This document shows positions 37,398-45,947 of a stretch of DNA of 64,000 nucleotides, one piece after another. A program made the translations under genes and the position numbers. Under the pieces are notes generated by a model. That model was given only the letters and a program-made list of their open reading frames with translations. It was not told where the DNA came from and ran no database searches. Origin of the DNA: Fluviicoccus keumensis (GTDB taxonomy: Bacteria > Pseudomonadota > Gammaproteobacteria > Pseudomonadales > Moraxellaceae). The stretch covers positions 62,001-126,000 of the forward strand of contig NZ_SHKX01000011.1 of the NCBI RefSeq assembly GCF_004217445.1, read 5' to 3'. The first letter of the stretch is position 1. Each line of letters starts with the position of its first letter.

Positions 37398-39416
37398 ATG
37401 ACAACTCCGCGCCCCTTCGAACTGGTGACCGACTACCAGCCCGCCGGAGACCAGCCGACCGCCATTGCCGGTCTGGTGGAAGGGGTGCGCGACGGCTTGC
37501 AACACCAGATGCTGCTGGGCGTGACCGGCTCCGGCAAGACCTTCACCATCGCCAACGTGGTGCAGCAGTTGCAGCGGCCCACCATTGTCATGGCGCACAA
37601 CAAGACGCTGGCGGCGCAGCTGTACAGCGAGTTCAAGGCCTTCTTCCCGCATAACGCCGTCGAGTATTTCGTTTCCTACTACGATTACTACCAGCCCGAG
37701 GCCTATGTGCCGTCGTCGGACACCTATATCGAGAAGGATTCGGCGGTCAACGACCAGATCGACCAGCTGCGGCTGTCCGCGACCAAGGCATTGCTTGAGC
37801 GTCGCGACGTACTGATCGTGGCCAGCGTCTCAGCTATTTACGGTCTGGGCGATCCTGACGCCTACCTGAAAATGCTGCTGCATATCAGTAAGGGCGAGCG
37901 CGTTGACCAGCGCGCCATCCTGCGGCGGCTGGCGGAAATGCAGTACCAGCGCAATGATGTCGACTTCAGCCGCGGCGCTTACCGGGTGCGCGGCGAGATC
38001 ATCGACATCTTTCCGGCGGAATCGGATGACGAAGCGATCCGCGTCAGCCTGTTCGATGATGAGGTCGAGGCGATCACCTACTTCGACCCGCTGACCGGCG
38101 CCACCCTCCGCAAGGTCGCGCGCGTCACCATTTACCCGAAGACGCACTATGTGACGCCGAAGGACCAGATCCAGAAGGCGATCGACAGCATCAAGGCCGA
38201 GCTGGAAACGCGGCTGCAATGGTTTCTCGACAACAACAAGCTGGTGGAGTACCAGCGCCTGAAGGAACGCACCAAGTACGACATCGAGATGCTGCAGCAA
38301 CTGGGTTATTGCAACGGCATCGAAAACTACTCGCGGCATCTGTCCGGGCGTGACAGTGGTGAGGCACCGCCAACCCTGTTCGATTATTTGCCCGATGATG
38401 CCTTGTTGGTGATCGACGAATCGCACGTCACCATTCCCCAGATCGGCGCGATGTACAAGGGCGACCGCGCGCGCAAGGAAAACCTCGTTAACTACGGTTT
38501 CCGCATGCCCTCGGCGCTGGATAACCGGCCGATGATGTTCGAGGAATGGGAGAAGATCAGCCCGCAAACCATTTTTGTGTCCGCCACGCCCGGCCCCTAC
38601 GAAATCAAGCATTCGCAGCGCGGCGTGGAGCAGGTGGTGCGTCCGACCGGCCTGGTGGATCCGACCATTGAAATCCGCCCGGCCTTTACGCAAGTGGATG
38701 ATCTGCTGTCGGAAATCCGGTTGCGGGTCAAGGTGGATGAGCGGGTGCTGGTGACGACGCTGACCAAGCGCATGGCGGAAGACCTGACCCAATACCTGTC
38801 CGAGCATCAGGTGCGGGTACGCTATCTGCATTCGGATATTGATACCGTGGAACGGGTGGAAATCATCCGCGACCTGCGCAAGGGCGTGTTTGACGTGCTG
38901 GTGGGCATCAACCTGCTCCGGGAAGGTCTGGACATGCCGGAAGTCTCGCTGGTGGCCATTCTGGATGCCGACAAGGAAGGTTTCCTGCGCTCCGAGCGGT
39001 CGCTGATCCAGACCATCGGCCGGGCGGCGCGCCACGTCAACGGCAAGGCCATCCTCTACGCCGAGAACATGACCGGCTCCATGCAGCGTGCCATTGATGA
39101 AACCGACCGTCGCCGCAACAAGCAGATCGCCTTCAATCTGGAACACGGGATTACGCCGCGCAGCATTTCCAAGCCGGTGGTGGATATCCTGGATGTCTAC
39201 CTGCCTGATGCCGACGAGCCCGCGTTCCTGAAGGCCTCGGAAAGCGGGCCGGCCATCTACCGCGCCACCGATCCGAAGGCGCTGGCGCGGCAGATCAAGG
39301 CCGTGGAAACTGAAATGATGGCCAAGGCCCGCGAGTTGCGCTTTGAAGAGGCGGCGCGTCTGCGGGATGAACTGCATGTGCTGAAGGAACAACTGCTGAT
39401 GGTCAGCGGAAGTTAG
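37398..39416 (+). CDS. uvrB: UvrABC excinuclease subunit B
   Basis: The 672-residue DNA repair protein is loaded by UvrA onto damaged DNA and then recruits UvrC. Walker A is at about 41-48 (GVTGSGKT), the beta-hairpin region includes YYDYYQPEAYVP, then LLVIDESHVTIPQIGAMYKG, SATPGPYEIKHS, VGINLLREGLDMPEVSLVAI and TIGRAARHVNG, and a C-terminal UVR domain (LRFEEAARLRDELHVLKEQL). Its stop overlaps the stop of the convergent GGDEF gene in the four bases TTAG, so no terminator separates them. Confidence 0.98.
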   Translation: MTTPRPFELVTDYQPAGDQPTAIAGLVEGVRDGLQHQMLLGVTGSGKTFTIANVVQQLQRPTIVMAHNKTLAAQLYSEFKAFFPHNAVEYFVSYYDYYQPEAYVPSSDTYIEKDSAVNDQIDQLRLSATKALLERRDVLIVASVSAIYGLGDPDAYLKMLLHISKGERVDQRAILRRLAEMQYQRNDVDFSRGAYRVRGEIIDIFPAESDDEAIRVSLFDDEVEAITYFDPLTGATLRKVARVTIYPKTHYVTPKDQIQKAIDSIKAELETRLQWFLDNNKLVEYQRLKERTKYDIEMLQQLGYCNGIENYSRHLSGRDSGEAPPTLFDYLPDDALLVIDESHVTIPQIGAMYKGDRARKENLVNYGFRMPSALDNRPMMFEEWEKISPQTIFVSATPGPYEIKHSQRGVEQVVRPTGLVDPTIEIRPAFTQVDDLLSEIRLRVKVDERVLVTTLTKRMAEDLTQYLSEHQVRVRYLHSDIDTVERVEIIRDLRKGVFDVLVGINLLREGLDMPEVSLVAILDADKEGFLRSERSLIQTIGRAARHVNGKAILYAENMTGSMQRAIDETDRRRNKQIAFNLEHGITPRSISKPVVDILDVYLPDADEPAFLKASESGPAIYRATDPKALARQIKAVETEMMAKARELRFEEAARLRDELHVLKEQLLMVSGS

Positions 39417-40834
39417 GCTTGGCAGACCCGGTTCCGGCCTTCCCGTTTGGCGGCATAAAGCGCCTGATCGGCATGCTGCAGCAGGGTGGCCAGCGTTTCG
39501 ACGGGATACGCCGGTGAGGCGATACCTATGCTGATGGTCAGATTGACCTGGCTGCCGCCATCCTGCACCAGCGGCGCGGACTCAATGGCTTGCCGCAGCC
39601 GCTCCGCTACATCGTGAGCCTGCTCCGGCGGGGTTTGCACCAGCAGGATGGCAAATTCTTCGCCGCCGATCCGTCCCGCCAGATCGGTATCGCGCAGGCT
39701 GGAGCGGATGATGTCCGCCACCCGGCACAACGCCCGGTCTCCCACCGCGTGGCCAAAAGTGTCGTTGATATGCTTGAAGAGGTCGATGTCGCACATTAAC
39801 AGCGACAGCGGCTCGTTGTAGCGGCGGCTGCGGCTGAGCGTGGACTCCGCCTGTTCGAGGAAGTGGCGCCGGTTGCTCAGGCGGGTCAGGTCGTCGGTGG
39901 TAGCCAGCCGCAGCAGTTCATCCTCCAGATGCTTGCGTTCAGTGATGTCCGTCGACATGCCCAGCATGGCGTACATGGTTCCGTTTTCACTGAACAGCGG
40001 CATTTTCACCGACCAGTAAAAGCGGTCGCGCCCGTCACCCAGCCGGAATGTTTCCATGCCTTCGACCTTGCTGCCGGAAGCCATGGCCTGGGCATCCAGA
40101 TGCCGGAAATGTACCGAGGCTTCGATAGTGAACAGGTTTTCATCGCGCAGCCCGATCAGCGAGGCCGGATGCCGCTGCAGCAGCTCGCCCAGTGCTTGAT
40201 TGGCATAAAGATAGCGGCCGTCCGGGGCTTTCATGTAGATACAGGCGCGAATGTTGTCGAGGACGGTCGCCAGCAGCGTCTGGTTGGCGCGCAGCGCCTC
40301 TTCCATGCGGATGCGGTCAGTGATGTCGGTGGATATGCCGCAAAGCCCGCGTATGTTCCCCTTGTCGTCGTGCAAGGGCATCTTCACCGTCCAGTAAACC
40401 CGCATTTCGCCCCGGCCGTTGGGAATCAGGCGCTCTTCATCACTGATGGTTTTACCGTGTTGCAGGACTTCGCGGTCGTGGCGATAGATATCCGCCACCG
40501 TGTCCGCGGAAAAAAAGTGGCTGTCGTCACGGCCGAGAATCTCCTCCAGAGAGCGGTTGAGCAGTTCGCGCGCCAGCCGGTTGGCGTAGGTGTAACGCCC
40601 CTGCAAATCCTTGATGAAAACATAGGCGCCGATATGGTCCAGCACGTCGGACAGATCCTTGACCCGTGTTTGCAGTTGATGCAGCACTGCTTCCGAATCC
40701 AGGCGGTCCTGGGCGCGAACGATCTCCAGCCAGTGGTTGATCTTGTCCGGATCAATGCCGGTATGGCGCGAAAAGGCCTCGGCCGGGCCGCCGGACGAAG
40801 GAGGGAGGTTTTTCTTTGAGGGTTTTTTGGGCAT
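39413..40834 (-). CDS. diguanylate cyclase with two PAS domains
   Basis: The 473-residue soluble protein has two PAS-PAC sensors (about 55-175 and 185-300; each ends in a GISTDITDR-type or GMSTDITERK linker) and a C-terminal GGDEF domain (about 305-470). The catalytic signature is GGEEF and an RxxD inhibitory site (RDTD) lies five residues upstream, so an active, product-inhibited enzyme making c-di-GMP from two GTP is expected. There is no membrane segment. Its signal is unknown; haem or flavin could sit in a PAS but that is not shown. Convergent with uvrB and divergent from the olsBA operon. Confidence 0.92.
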   Translation of the reverse strand: MPKKPSKKNLPPSSGGPAEAFSRHTGIDPDKINHWLEIVRAQDRLDSEAVLHQLQTRVKDLSDVLDHIGAYVFIKDLQGRYTYANRLARELLNRSLEEILGRDDSHFFSADTVADIYRHDREVLQHGKTISDEERLIPNGRGEMRVYWTVKMPLHDDKGNIRGLCGISTDITDRIRMEEALRANQTLLATVLDNIRACIYMKAPDGRYLYANQALGELLQRHPASLIGLRDENLFTIEASVHFRHLDAQAMASGSKVEGMETFRLGDGRDRFYWSVKMPLFSENGTMYAMLGMSTDITERKHLEDELLRLATTDDLTRLSNRRHFLEQAESTLSRSRRYNEPLSLLMCDIDLFKHINDTFGHAVGDRALCRVADIIRSSLRDTDLAGRIGGEEFAILLVQTPPEQAHDVAERLRQAIESAPLVQDGGSQVNLTISIGIASPAYPVETLATLLQHADQALYAAKREGRNRVCQA

Positions 40835-41001
40835 TGTCCGTATTTCCTGCCGTCACACAATCCGTCGGATGAGGTCTGTGAAGCAAGACTGCCTGATCGG
40901 GACAGTCCGTGACGCCGTGATGTTTTTCGGACTCACAGATGGAATATAGATCAGGATTGGAGCGATCGCTGTCCTTTGCCGTGAAAATGTGCGCAAGCAG
41001 C

Positions 41002-41019
41002 CTGTCGTCATTCTGTCAT
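41002..41019 (+). promoter_or_regulatory. Pho-box-like PhoB site upstream of olsBA
   Basis: CTGTCGTCATTCTGTCAT matches the Pho-box consensus CTGTCATAWAWCTGTCAY at 15 of 18 positions, with the second half-site CTGTCAT perfect. A possible -10 (TCTAAA) starts at 41035, at nearly the same distance as in the pit promoter. It is 71 bases before olsB. olsBA is a known PhoB target in other bacteria. Confidence 0.65.
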
Positions 41020-41090
41020 CCCTTATTCATCACATCTAAACCTCTGGCTTTCATGCTGCGCGCATCATCTCAGTACAAAGGTGTGATGCC

Positions 41091-41876
41091 ATGCAGACCG
41101 TTTCAATGTCCGCCCAGACCGCGATGCCGCAACCGGAAGCGTCAGGCATCCGGACTCCCCGGTTTGTCGCCCGCTTTGCCCAAGGGCCGCGTGAAGTACA
41201 AGCGGCGCAACGCTTGCGGGCCGAGGTGTTCAGTGCGGAATACGGTGTCAGCTTCGCCCATCCCCAGGGCCTGGATTGCGACCGCTTCGATCCGTACTGC
41301 CGTCATCTCAATGTTTTCGATACCCGCAACGGCCAACTGGTGGCGACCACCCGTCTGCTGCCGGGTGAAGCGACGGCGCGAACCGGCGGTTTTTATTCGG
41401 CGGCGGAATTCGACCTGACTCCGTTGTTGCCCAATTTGCAGGGCCGGGTGCTGGAGATCGGTCGTACGTGTGTCCACCCCGAATACCGTTCTGGCGCGGC
41501 GATCACGGTCATGTGGTCGGCGCTGGCGGAGTTCCTGATGGAAGAAGATTTCGCCTACCTGATCGGCTGCGCCTCCATTGGTCTGGCCGAGGACGCCACC
41601 CGTTATCACGCGATTGTCGGTTCTTTGCAGGAAGAACAGTTCGTGCCGCCGGAATGGCGGGTGCGCCCGCGTCAGCGCATTCCGGCGTTGCCGACCCTGT
41701 GCGGCGATGTCAGCGCCAGCCTGCCGCCCCTGCTCAAGGCCTATTTGCGCATGAATGCCAAGATTGGCGGCGAAGGCAGCCTGGATCCCGAGTTCAACTG
41801 CGCCGACATGTTCATCGTCCTGGATGTCTCCGCGCTGGCTGGCCGTTATGCCCAGCGTTTCCTGAAGGCTGCCTGA
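41091..41876 (+). CDS. olsB: L-ornithine N(alpha)-acyltransferase OlsB-like (GNAT fold)
   Basis: The 261-residue protein has the OlsB/hemolysin-type acyltransferase domain: FVARFAQGPREVQAAQRLRA then EVFSAEYGVSFAHPQGLDCD, HLNVFDTRNGQLVATTRLL, LEIGRTCVHPEYRSGAAITV and AYLIGCASIGLAEDATRYHA. OlsB moves a 3-hydroxyacyl chain from acyl carrier protein to ornithine, the first step to ornithine lipids, phosphorus-free membrane lipids made when phosphate is scarce. A related N-acyl amino acid synthase remains possible. The next gene overlaps by one base and encodes the second acyltransferase of the pathway. A Pho-box-like site is upstream. Confidence 0.88.
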   Translation: MQTVSMSAQTAMPQPEASGIRTPRFVARFAQGPREVQAAQRLRAEVFSAEYGVSFAHPQGLDCDRFDPYCRHLNVFDTRNGQLVATTRLLPGEATARTGGFYSAAEFDLTPLLPNLQGRVLEIGRTCVHPEYRSGAAITVMWSALAEFLMEEDFAYLIGCASIGLAEDATRYHAIVGSLQEEQFVPPEWRVRPRQRIPALPTLCGDVSASLPPLLKAYLRMNAKIGGEGSLDPEFNCADMFIVLDVSALAGRYAQRFLKAA

Positions 41877-41932
41877 TGACAACCGGCGCAATCACTTCTA
41901 CCATGCCCGCATTACGTTTTGAGGAGAGGGGC

Positions 41933-42718
41933 ATGTCAGCGGTCAAGTCTTCCGTGGGGCGGCTGCAGGTGGCCGGGCGGATCACCCGGCTGGGCGCGCA
42001 TATCGGCGCCGGTTTTGTGCTGGGTGTCGCCAGCGGGGCGTTGTTCGTGCAGCATCTGCCGTTTCAGCGTCCTGTCATCCGCTACTGGCATCGCCGCATG
42101 TGCCGGGTGCTGAACCTGGATATCTGCGTCCATGGCACGCCCGATCCTCGCCCGGCGCTGTGGGTCAGCAACCATGTGTCCTGGATGGATATCCCCGTCA
42201 TCGGCGCGCATTTCCCGGTCAGCTTCCTGTCCAAGGCCGAAGTGGCGGACTGGCCGATCGTCGGGCATCTGGCGCGGGCGGCGGGTACGCTTTATATCAA
42301 GCGCGGCTCGGGCGACGCCAACAGTGTGTCCACGCAGATGGCGGCGCACTTGCAGGCCGGGCGTTCAGTCCTGTTCTTTCCCGAAGGCACCACGACCGAC
42401 GGCCGCCAGCTGAAAGCCTTCTTCCACAAGCTGTTCCAGGCGGCCTGCGTCACAGGCGCGGATATCCAGCCGGTAGTGCTTTGCTATCGTGACGAGCAGG
42501 GCGAATTGCATTCGGTCGCGCCATTTATCGGCGACGATGAATTTACCGATCACTTGATGAAGGTGCTGAAGGAAAAGCCGATGCAAGTGGAGTTGCTGGT
42601 GCTGCCGCGCGTCTCGGTGGACGGGCGGGATGCGCGGGCGCTGTCGAAACACCTGCGGCAGTTAATGGCGGACGGTCTGGAGCGGTTGCATCGCGGGGAA
42701 GTGCAGGCCGGGGAGTGA
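41933..42718 (+). CDS. olsA: lyso-ornithine lipid O-acyltransferase OlsA-like (PlsC family)
   Basis: The 261-residue membrane-associated acyltransferase has the PlsC motifs SNHVSWMDIPV (HX4D, catalytic) and VLFFPEGTTTDGRQLKAFFH (FPEGTTT), with a hydrophobic N-terminal segment. As OlsA it adds the second fatty acid to lyso-ornithine lipid, completing the lipid begun by the upstream OlsB-like enzyme; a general 1-acylglycerol-3-phosphate acyltransferase is the alternative. Two starts are possible: ATG at 41876 overlapping the olsB stop, giving 19 more residues, and ATG at 41933 with a strong GAGGAG six bases upstream. I use the latter. Confidence 0.88.
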   Translation: MSAVKSSVGRLQVAGRITRLGAHIGAGFVLGVASGALFVQHLPFQRPVIRYWHRRMCRVLNLDICVHGTPDPRPALWVSNHVSWMDIPVIGAHFPVSFLSKAEVADWPIVGHLARAAGTLYIKRGSGDANSVSTQMAAHLQAGRSVLFFPEGTTTDGRQLKAFFHKLFQAACVTGADIQPVVLCYRDEQGELHSVAPFIGDDEFTDHLMKVLKEKPMQVELLVLPRVSVDGRDARALSKHLRQLMADGLERLHRGEVQAGE

Positions 42719-42733
42719 CCCGGCCTCACGTTT

Positions 42734-43555
42734 TTACTGGTATCGAGCCAGTTCCAGCGCGTCGTGGGCGCTGAACAGCTGCACATCGCCGGTCGAGTTC
42801 TTGGCCAGGGCCTGCAAGCGCTGCAGGTTATGCACGCGGTCGGCGTTGTTCACCGCCATCAGCCGCTGGAAAACCTCCAGGCCCGGTGGGCAGGAGGGGC
42901 GTTCCGCCATCTGGTTGTGATGGAAGTAGGCGTCGCCGCAATGCAGCAGCCAGCCGTCGCCGGTATTCACCGCCACGCCGCTGTGACCGCGGGTATGCCC
43001 GGTCAGCGGCACCAGCAGGACTTCATCCTTCAGTCCCGGAATGGCCCGGATGCTTTCAAAGCCCTGCCAGGTTTCCCCTTCGGTGCGATAGGTTTGCCAT
43101 TTCGGGTTGTGCGCCCATTGGTGGGCCTTGTAGCGCTGGCTCTCCCGGAAAGTGGGGTTCATCGCCGCCTGGAATTCCGGTTCGAACACATGCACCTGTG
43201 CATCCGGAAAATCCCCCAGACCGCCCGCATGATCCAGATCCAGATGCGTCACGACAATGTGGCGCATATCTTCCGGGCTGAATCCCAGTCCCTTCACCTG
43301 CATCAACGCGGTTTCCCGCCAGTCGGCCACCGGCCGCACCGCCGCCATGAAGCCCAGCCCCAGGCGTTTGGCCGGATGACGCACATCTTCCACACCCATA
43401 CCGGTGTCCACCAGCACCAGGCCGTCATCGCTTTCGATCAGCAGGCAGTGACAGACCATATGGCCATTGTCCAGCAGCGAGCCATGCCCGTTAATCAGCG
43501 GCGCGCCGTGGGGACACATCGTACCGCAGTTCAAGTGGTGAATCCGTAATGCCAT
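42734..43555 (-). CDS. metallo-beta-lactamase-fold hydrolase, lactonase-like
   Basis: The 273-residue protein has the metallo-beta-lactamase fold of the AiiA-like N-acyl homoserine lactonase group: LVLVDTGMGVEDV, the metal motif VVTHLDLDHAGGLGDF, TGHTRGHSGV, LLHCGDAYFHHNQ and FSAHDALEL at the end. The core motif is HLDLDH and not the HxHxDH of classic lactonases, so metal binding by the second position is by Asp; many family members with this form have unknown substrates. The ATG at 43555 has GGAGAG seven bases before it. It is divergent from the SDR gene, with the shared inverted repeat between them. Confidence 0.85.
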   Translation of the reverse strand: MALRIHHLNCGTMCPHGAPLINGHGSLLDNGHMVCHCLLIESDDGLVLVDTGMGVEDVRHPAKRLGLGFMAAVRPVADWRETALMQVKGLGFSPEDMRHIVVTHLDLDHAGGLGDFPDAQVHVFEPEFQAAMNPTFRESQRYKAHQWAHNPKWQTYRTEGETWQGFESIRAIPGLKDEVLLVPLTGHTRGHSGVAVNTGDGWLLHCGDAYFHHNQMAERPSCPPGLEVFQRLMAVNNADRVHNLQRLQALAKNSTGDVQLFSAHDALELARYQ

Positions 43556-43630
43556 GAAGCTGTCTCTCCGGTCGGGAATGGGGCTGGCCAACTATAGCAT
43601 TGTCGTGCCATATTAGGCAGTTAAGAGAAA

Positions 43631-43648
43631 TTAGAGTATTTGTTCTAT
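43631..43648. promoter_or_regulatory. second copy of the inverted-repeat operator, upstream of the SDR gene
   Basis: TTAGAGTATTTGTTCTAT differs from the site at 23155-23172 at 2 of 18 positions and sits 18 bases before the SDR start, between divergent genes, as does the first site. Chance matching of 16 of 18 bases in two such places is unlikely. Confidence 0.6.
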
Positions 43649-43666
43649 TTTTGGGGGAAGGCTGCA

Positions 43667-44479
43667 ATGAAGCAGTTTTACGGGAAAAAAGTCGTGGTGA
43701 CCGGCGCCGCCGGCGGAATCGGCCGATTGATGGCGCTGGCGTTTGCCGGCCGCGGCTGCGATGTCATTGTGACGGATCTCAATCAGGAAGGCGCTGAGAA
43801 GGTGGCGGCGGAAATCCGCGCCGTGGGGCGTCAGGCCTGGGCCTATCGGCTGGACATTTCCCGGGTCGAGGACATTCAGGTTTTCCGGAGCCGCATCCGC
43901 AAGGAAATCGGCCGCATTGACGCGCTGGTGAACAATGCCGGGGTCGTTTATGGCGGTGTGTTCGAAATGGTGCCGATCGAGAAGCACCTGATGACCTATG
44001 CCGTTAACGCGGCCGGGCTGGTGGCGATGACGCATGCCTTCTTTGCCGATCTGCTGGAAAGTCCGGAAAGCCATATCCTCAATATTGCCAGCGCTTCCGG
44101 TTTTGTCGGCCTGCCCTTTGGTGCAACCTATGCTTCCAGCAAATGGGCGGTTATCGGTTTTTCCGAGTCCATCCGTCTGGAGTTGCAGGAGCGGGGATTT
44201 GATCATGTCGGTGTGACCACGGTCTGCCCGGGATACATCGCCACCGGCATGTTTGATGGCGTGCGCACGCCCAAGTTACTGCCGTTCCTGGAACCTGATA
44301 AGATCGTTGCCAAAATCATGGACGGGGTGGAAAAGAACCATCCCTACGTGAAAGAGCCGTTCATGGTGAAATCGGTCGACCTGCTCAAGGGTGCGTTGCC
44401 GCAAAAGCTGTGGGACAAGGCGGCGCAGGCGTTGGGCATTACGTCCAGCATGATGCACTGGAAGGGTCACGGTCGCTAA
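43667..44479 (+). CDS. short-chain dehydrogenase/reductase (SDR)
   Basis: The 270-residue NAD(P)-dependent oxidoreductase has TGAAGGIG (12-19), NNAG, and the catalytic Tyr-Lys in YASSKWAVIGFSESIRLELQ. The acidic residue after strand 2 (VTDLNQ) suggests preference for NAD. The C-terminal part (KSVDLLKGALPQKLWDKAAQ) is as in SDRs of fatty or long-chain alcohol metabolism. The ATG at 43667 follows GGGGGAAGG; the shared operator lies just upstream, which ties it to the aldehyde dehydrogenase/TetR locus 20 kb away. Confidence 0.9.
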   Translation: MKQFYGKKVVVTGAAGGIGRLMALAFAGRGCDVIVTDLNQEGAEKVAAEIRAVGRQAWAYRLDISRVEDIQVFRSRIRKEIGRIDALVNNAGVVYGGVFEMVPIEKHLMTYAVNAAGLVAMTHAFFADLLESPESHILNIASASGFVGLPFGATYASSKWAVIGFSESIRLELQERGFDHVGVTTVCPGYIATGMFDGVRTPKLLPFLEPDKIVAKIMDGVEKNHPYVKEPFMVKSVDLLKGALPQKLWDKAAQALGITSSMMHWKGHGR

Positions 44480-44527
44480 CCTGGGCCCGGAAGATTGATT
44501 TTTTCAAGAGACGGGCGTGTGGTGTAG

Positions 44528-45946
44528 ATGAAGTCATGGAAGTGGGGGCTGTATGCGTTGCTGGCGACTTGGGCGTTGATGACCTGGTATTCCGGCGGCA
44601 AGATCGAGCGGATCTACACGGAGCAGCTCTCCAAGATATCCGGACGCGAGTACACCTTTATCACGGTGGGCAAGGGCAAATTTGAGCGCGGGTTCTTCAC
44701 CAGCAATGCCGAAACCATTGTGCAATTGCGTCCGGACCCCTGCAAGCCGCCTGTTGAAATCGTGGTTCGCGAAAAAATCCGTAATGATCCGTTGCTGGGC
44801 GGCGGTGTCATCAAGTCGAATATCACGCTGGATTTTCAGGATGATGCGCTCTCCAGCGCCTTGAAGAAGGCCTCGCCGGACTTGCCCCCTTTAACCCTGA
44901 CGGGCATTTACCACCTGTCCGGACGACGGGAGTATCAGGGCCAAAGTCCGGCGATGGTCATTACCGACAGCGATGGCAGCAAGCTGGACTGGAAAGGCAT
45001 GACCCTGACCGCCGTCCTGGATCGTGATGATGAATCTTTTGACTTCCAGTCCGGCGGCATTCATTTGACGTCAGGCGACATGGACATGGCTTTTGACACC
45101 ATCCATGTCAATTCAAGCATTCGCCCGACTGCGATCGGCCTGGATGTCGGCGAGTCGGAATTCAGCCTGGGTTCGGTCAGCCTTAACAGTACGCATCTGG
45201 GGATTGTTGGCAACATGTCCGCTGGCGGGCTGGGTTTCAAGACCAGTCTGGCGCTGAACGCCGGAAAAGCGGAGTCTGAAAGCAGCGTCCGGTTTGCGGA
45301 TCTTAAAATTGGCAAGGACAAACTCAGTTTCGCGGCAACCTTCGCCCTCAATCATATCGATACGGAGGCGATGAAGAAGCTGGTGGCGGCCGGGCGCGAG
45401 TCCAGAAAGGCCTGTCATCCGGATGTGGGTGAGTTGGCGACGCGCTTCGGGGCGATATTCGACGGCACGGCGGAATTGACGTTGAAGCAGCTCGAATTCA
45501 AGTATGCCGACAAGACATTGCACATGGACGGCGTGGTCAAGGGCCTGAGCCTGCCGGTCAATTCCAGCGATATCGGCATGCAGATGCTGGCGGACGGCAG
45601 CCTGCTGCATGATGTCGACATGCAGTTCAAGGTCACCATGAATGAGGCCATGCTGGTCGATGCCCCCGGGGCGAATTCTCCGCGCATGCTGGCACGCCTG
45701 CGTGAGAAGGTGTTGGCCAATGGAATCTTCACCCAGGCGGGCGACAGTTTCATCACCGATGTGACCTATCGCGACGATCAGCTCAGGTTGAATGGAACGC
45801 CCTGGAGTCAGTTGTTCCCGTCGGGGTCGGGCGCGTCGCTGTTTTCCGGTCTCTCTTCCGGCGTCGGCGAGGCGTCAGCTCTGGAAGAGGGAGTGGGGGC
45901 GGACGAAGTCTCGCCGGCAGATGCTTCCACCCCCTTTGATCGCTGA
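44528..45946 (+). CDS. DUF945 (YdgA-like) family protein
   Basis: The 472-residue protein starts with a membrane anchor (about 5-24) and then a beta-rich extracytoplasmic domain of the DUF945/YdgA family (YTFITVGKGKFERGFFTSNA). Members are inner-membrane or periplasmic proteins of unknown function. The C-terminus is low-complexity (PSGSGASLFSGLSSGVGEAS). It is 48 bases after the SDR gene and could share its message. Convergent with dapE, one base apart. Confidence 0.85.
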   Translation: MKSWKWGLYALLATWALMTWYSGGKIERIYTEQLSKISGREYTFITVGKGKFERGFFTSNAETIVQLRPDPCKPPVEIVVREKIRNDPLLGGGVIKSNITLDFQDDALSSALKKASPDLPPLTLTGIYHLSGRREYQGQSPAMVITDSDGSKLDWKGMTLTAVLDRDDESFDFQSGGIHLTSGDMDMAFDTIHVNSSIRPTAIGLDVGESEFSLGSVSLNSTHLGIVGNMSAGGLGFKTSLALNAGKAESESSVRFADLKIGKDKLSFAATFALNHIDTEAMKKLVAAGRESRKACHPDVGELATRFGAIFDGTAELTLKQLEFKYADKTLHMDGVVKGLSLPVNSSDIGMQMLADGSLLHDVDMQFKVTMNEAMLVDAPGANSPRMLARLREKVLANGIFTQAGDSFITDVTYRDDQLRLNGTPWSQLFPSGSGASLFSGLSSGVGEASALEEGVGADEVSPADASTPFDR

Positions 45947-45947
45947 G

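Noticed and set aside
39413..39416. Overlap of uvrB and GGDEF stop codons as a sign of a regulatory antisense arrangement
   Set aside because: Convergent genes with overlapping TTAG stops are common in compact genomes; no further pairing or structure is seen.
43640..43666. Nine extra N-terminal residues for the SDR from an upstream ATG-like frame at 43640
   Set aside because: The frame overlaps the operator-like repeat and family members begin near MKQFYGKKVVVTG, with a good ribosome site before 43667.
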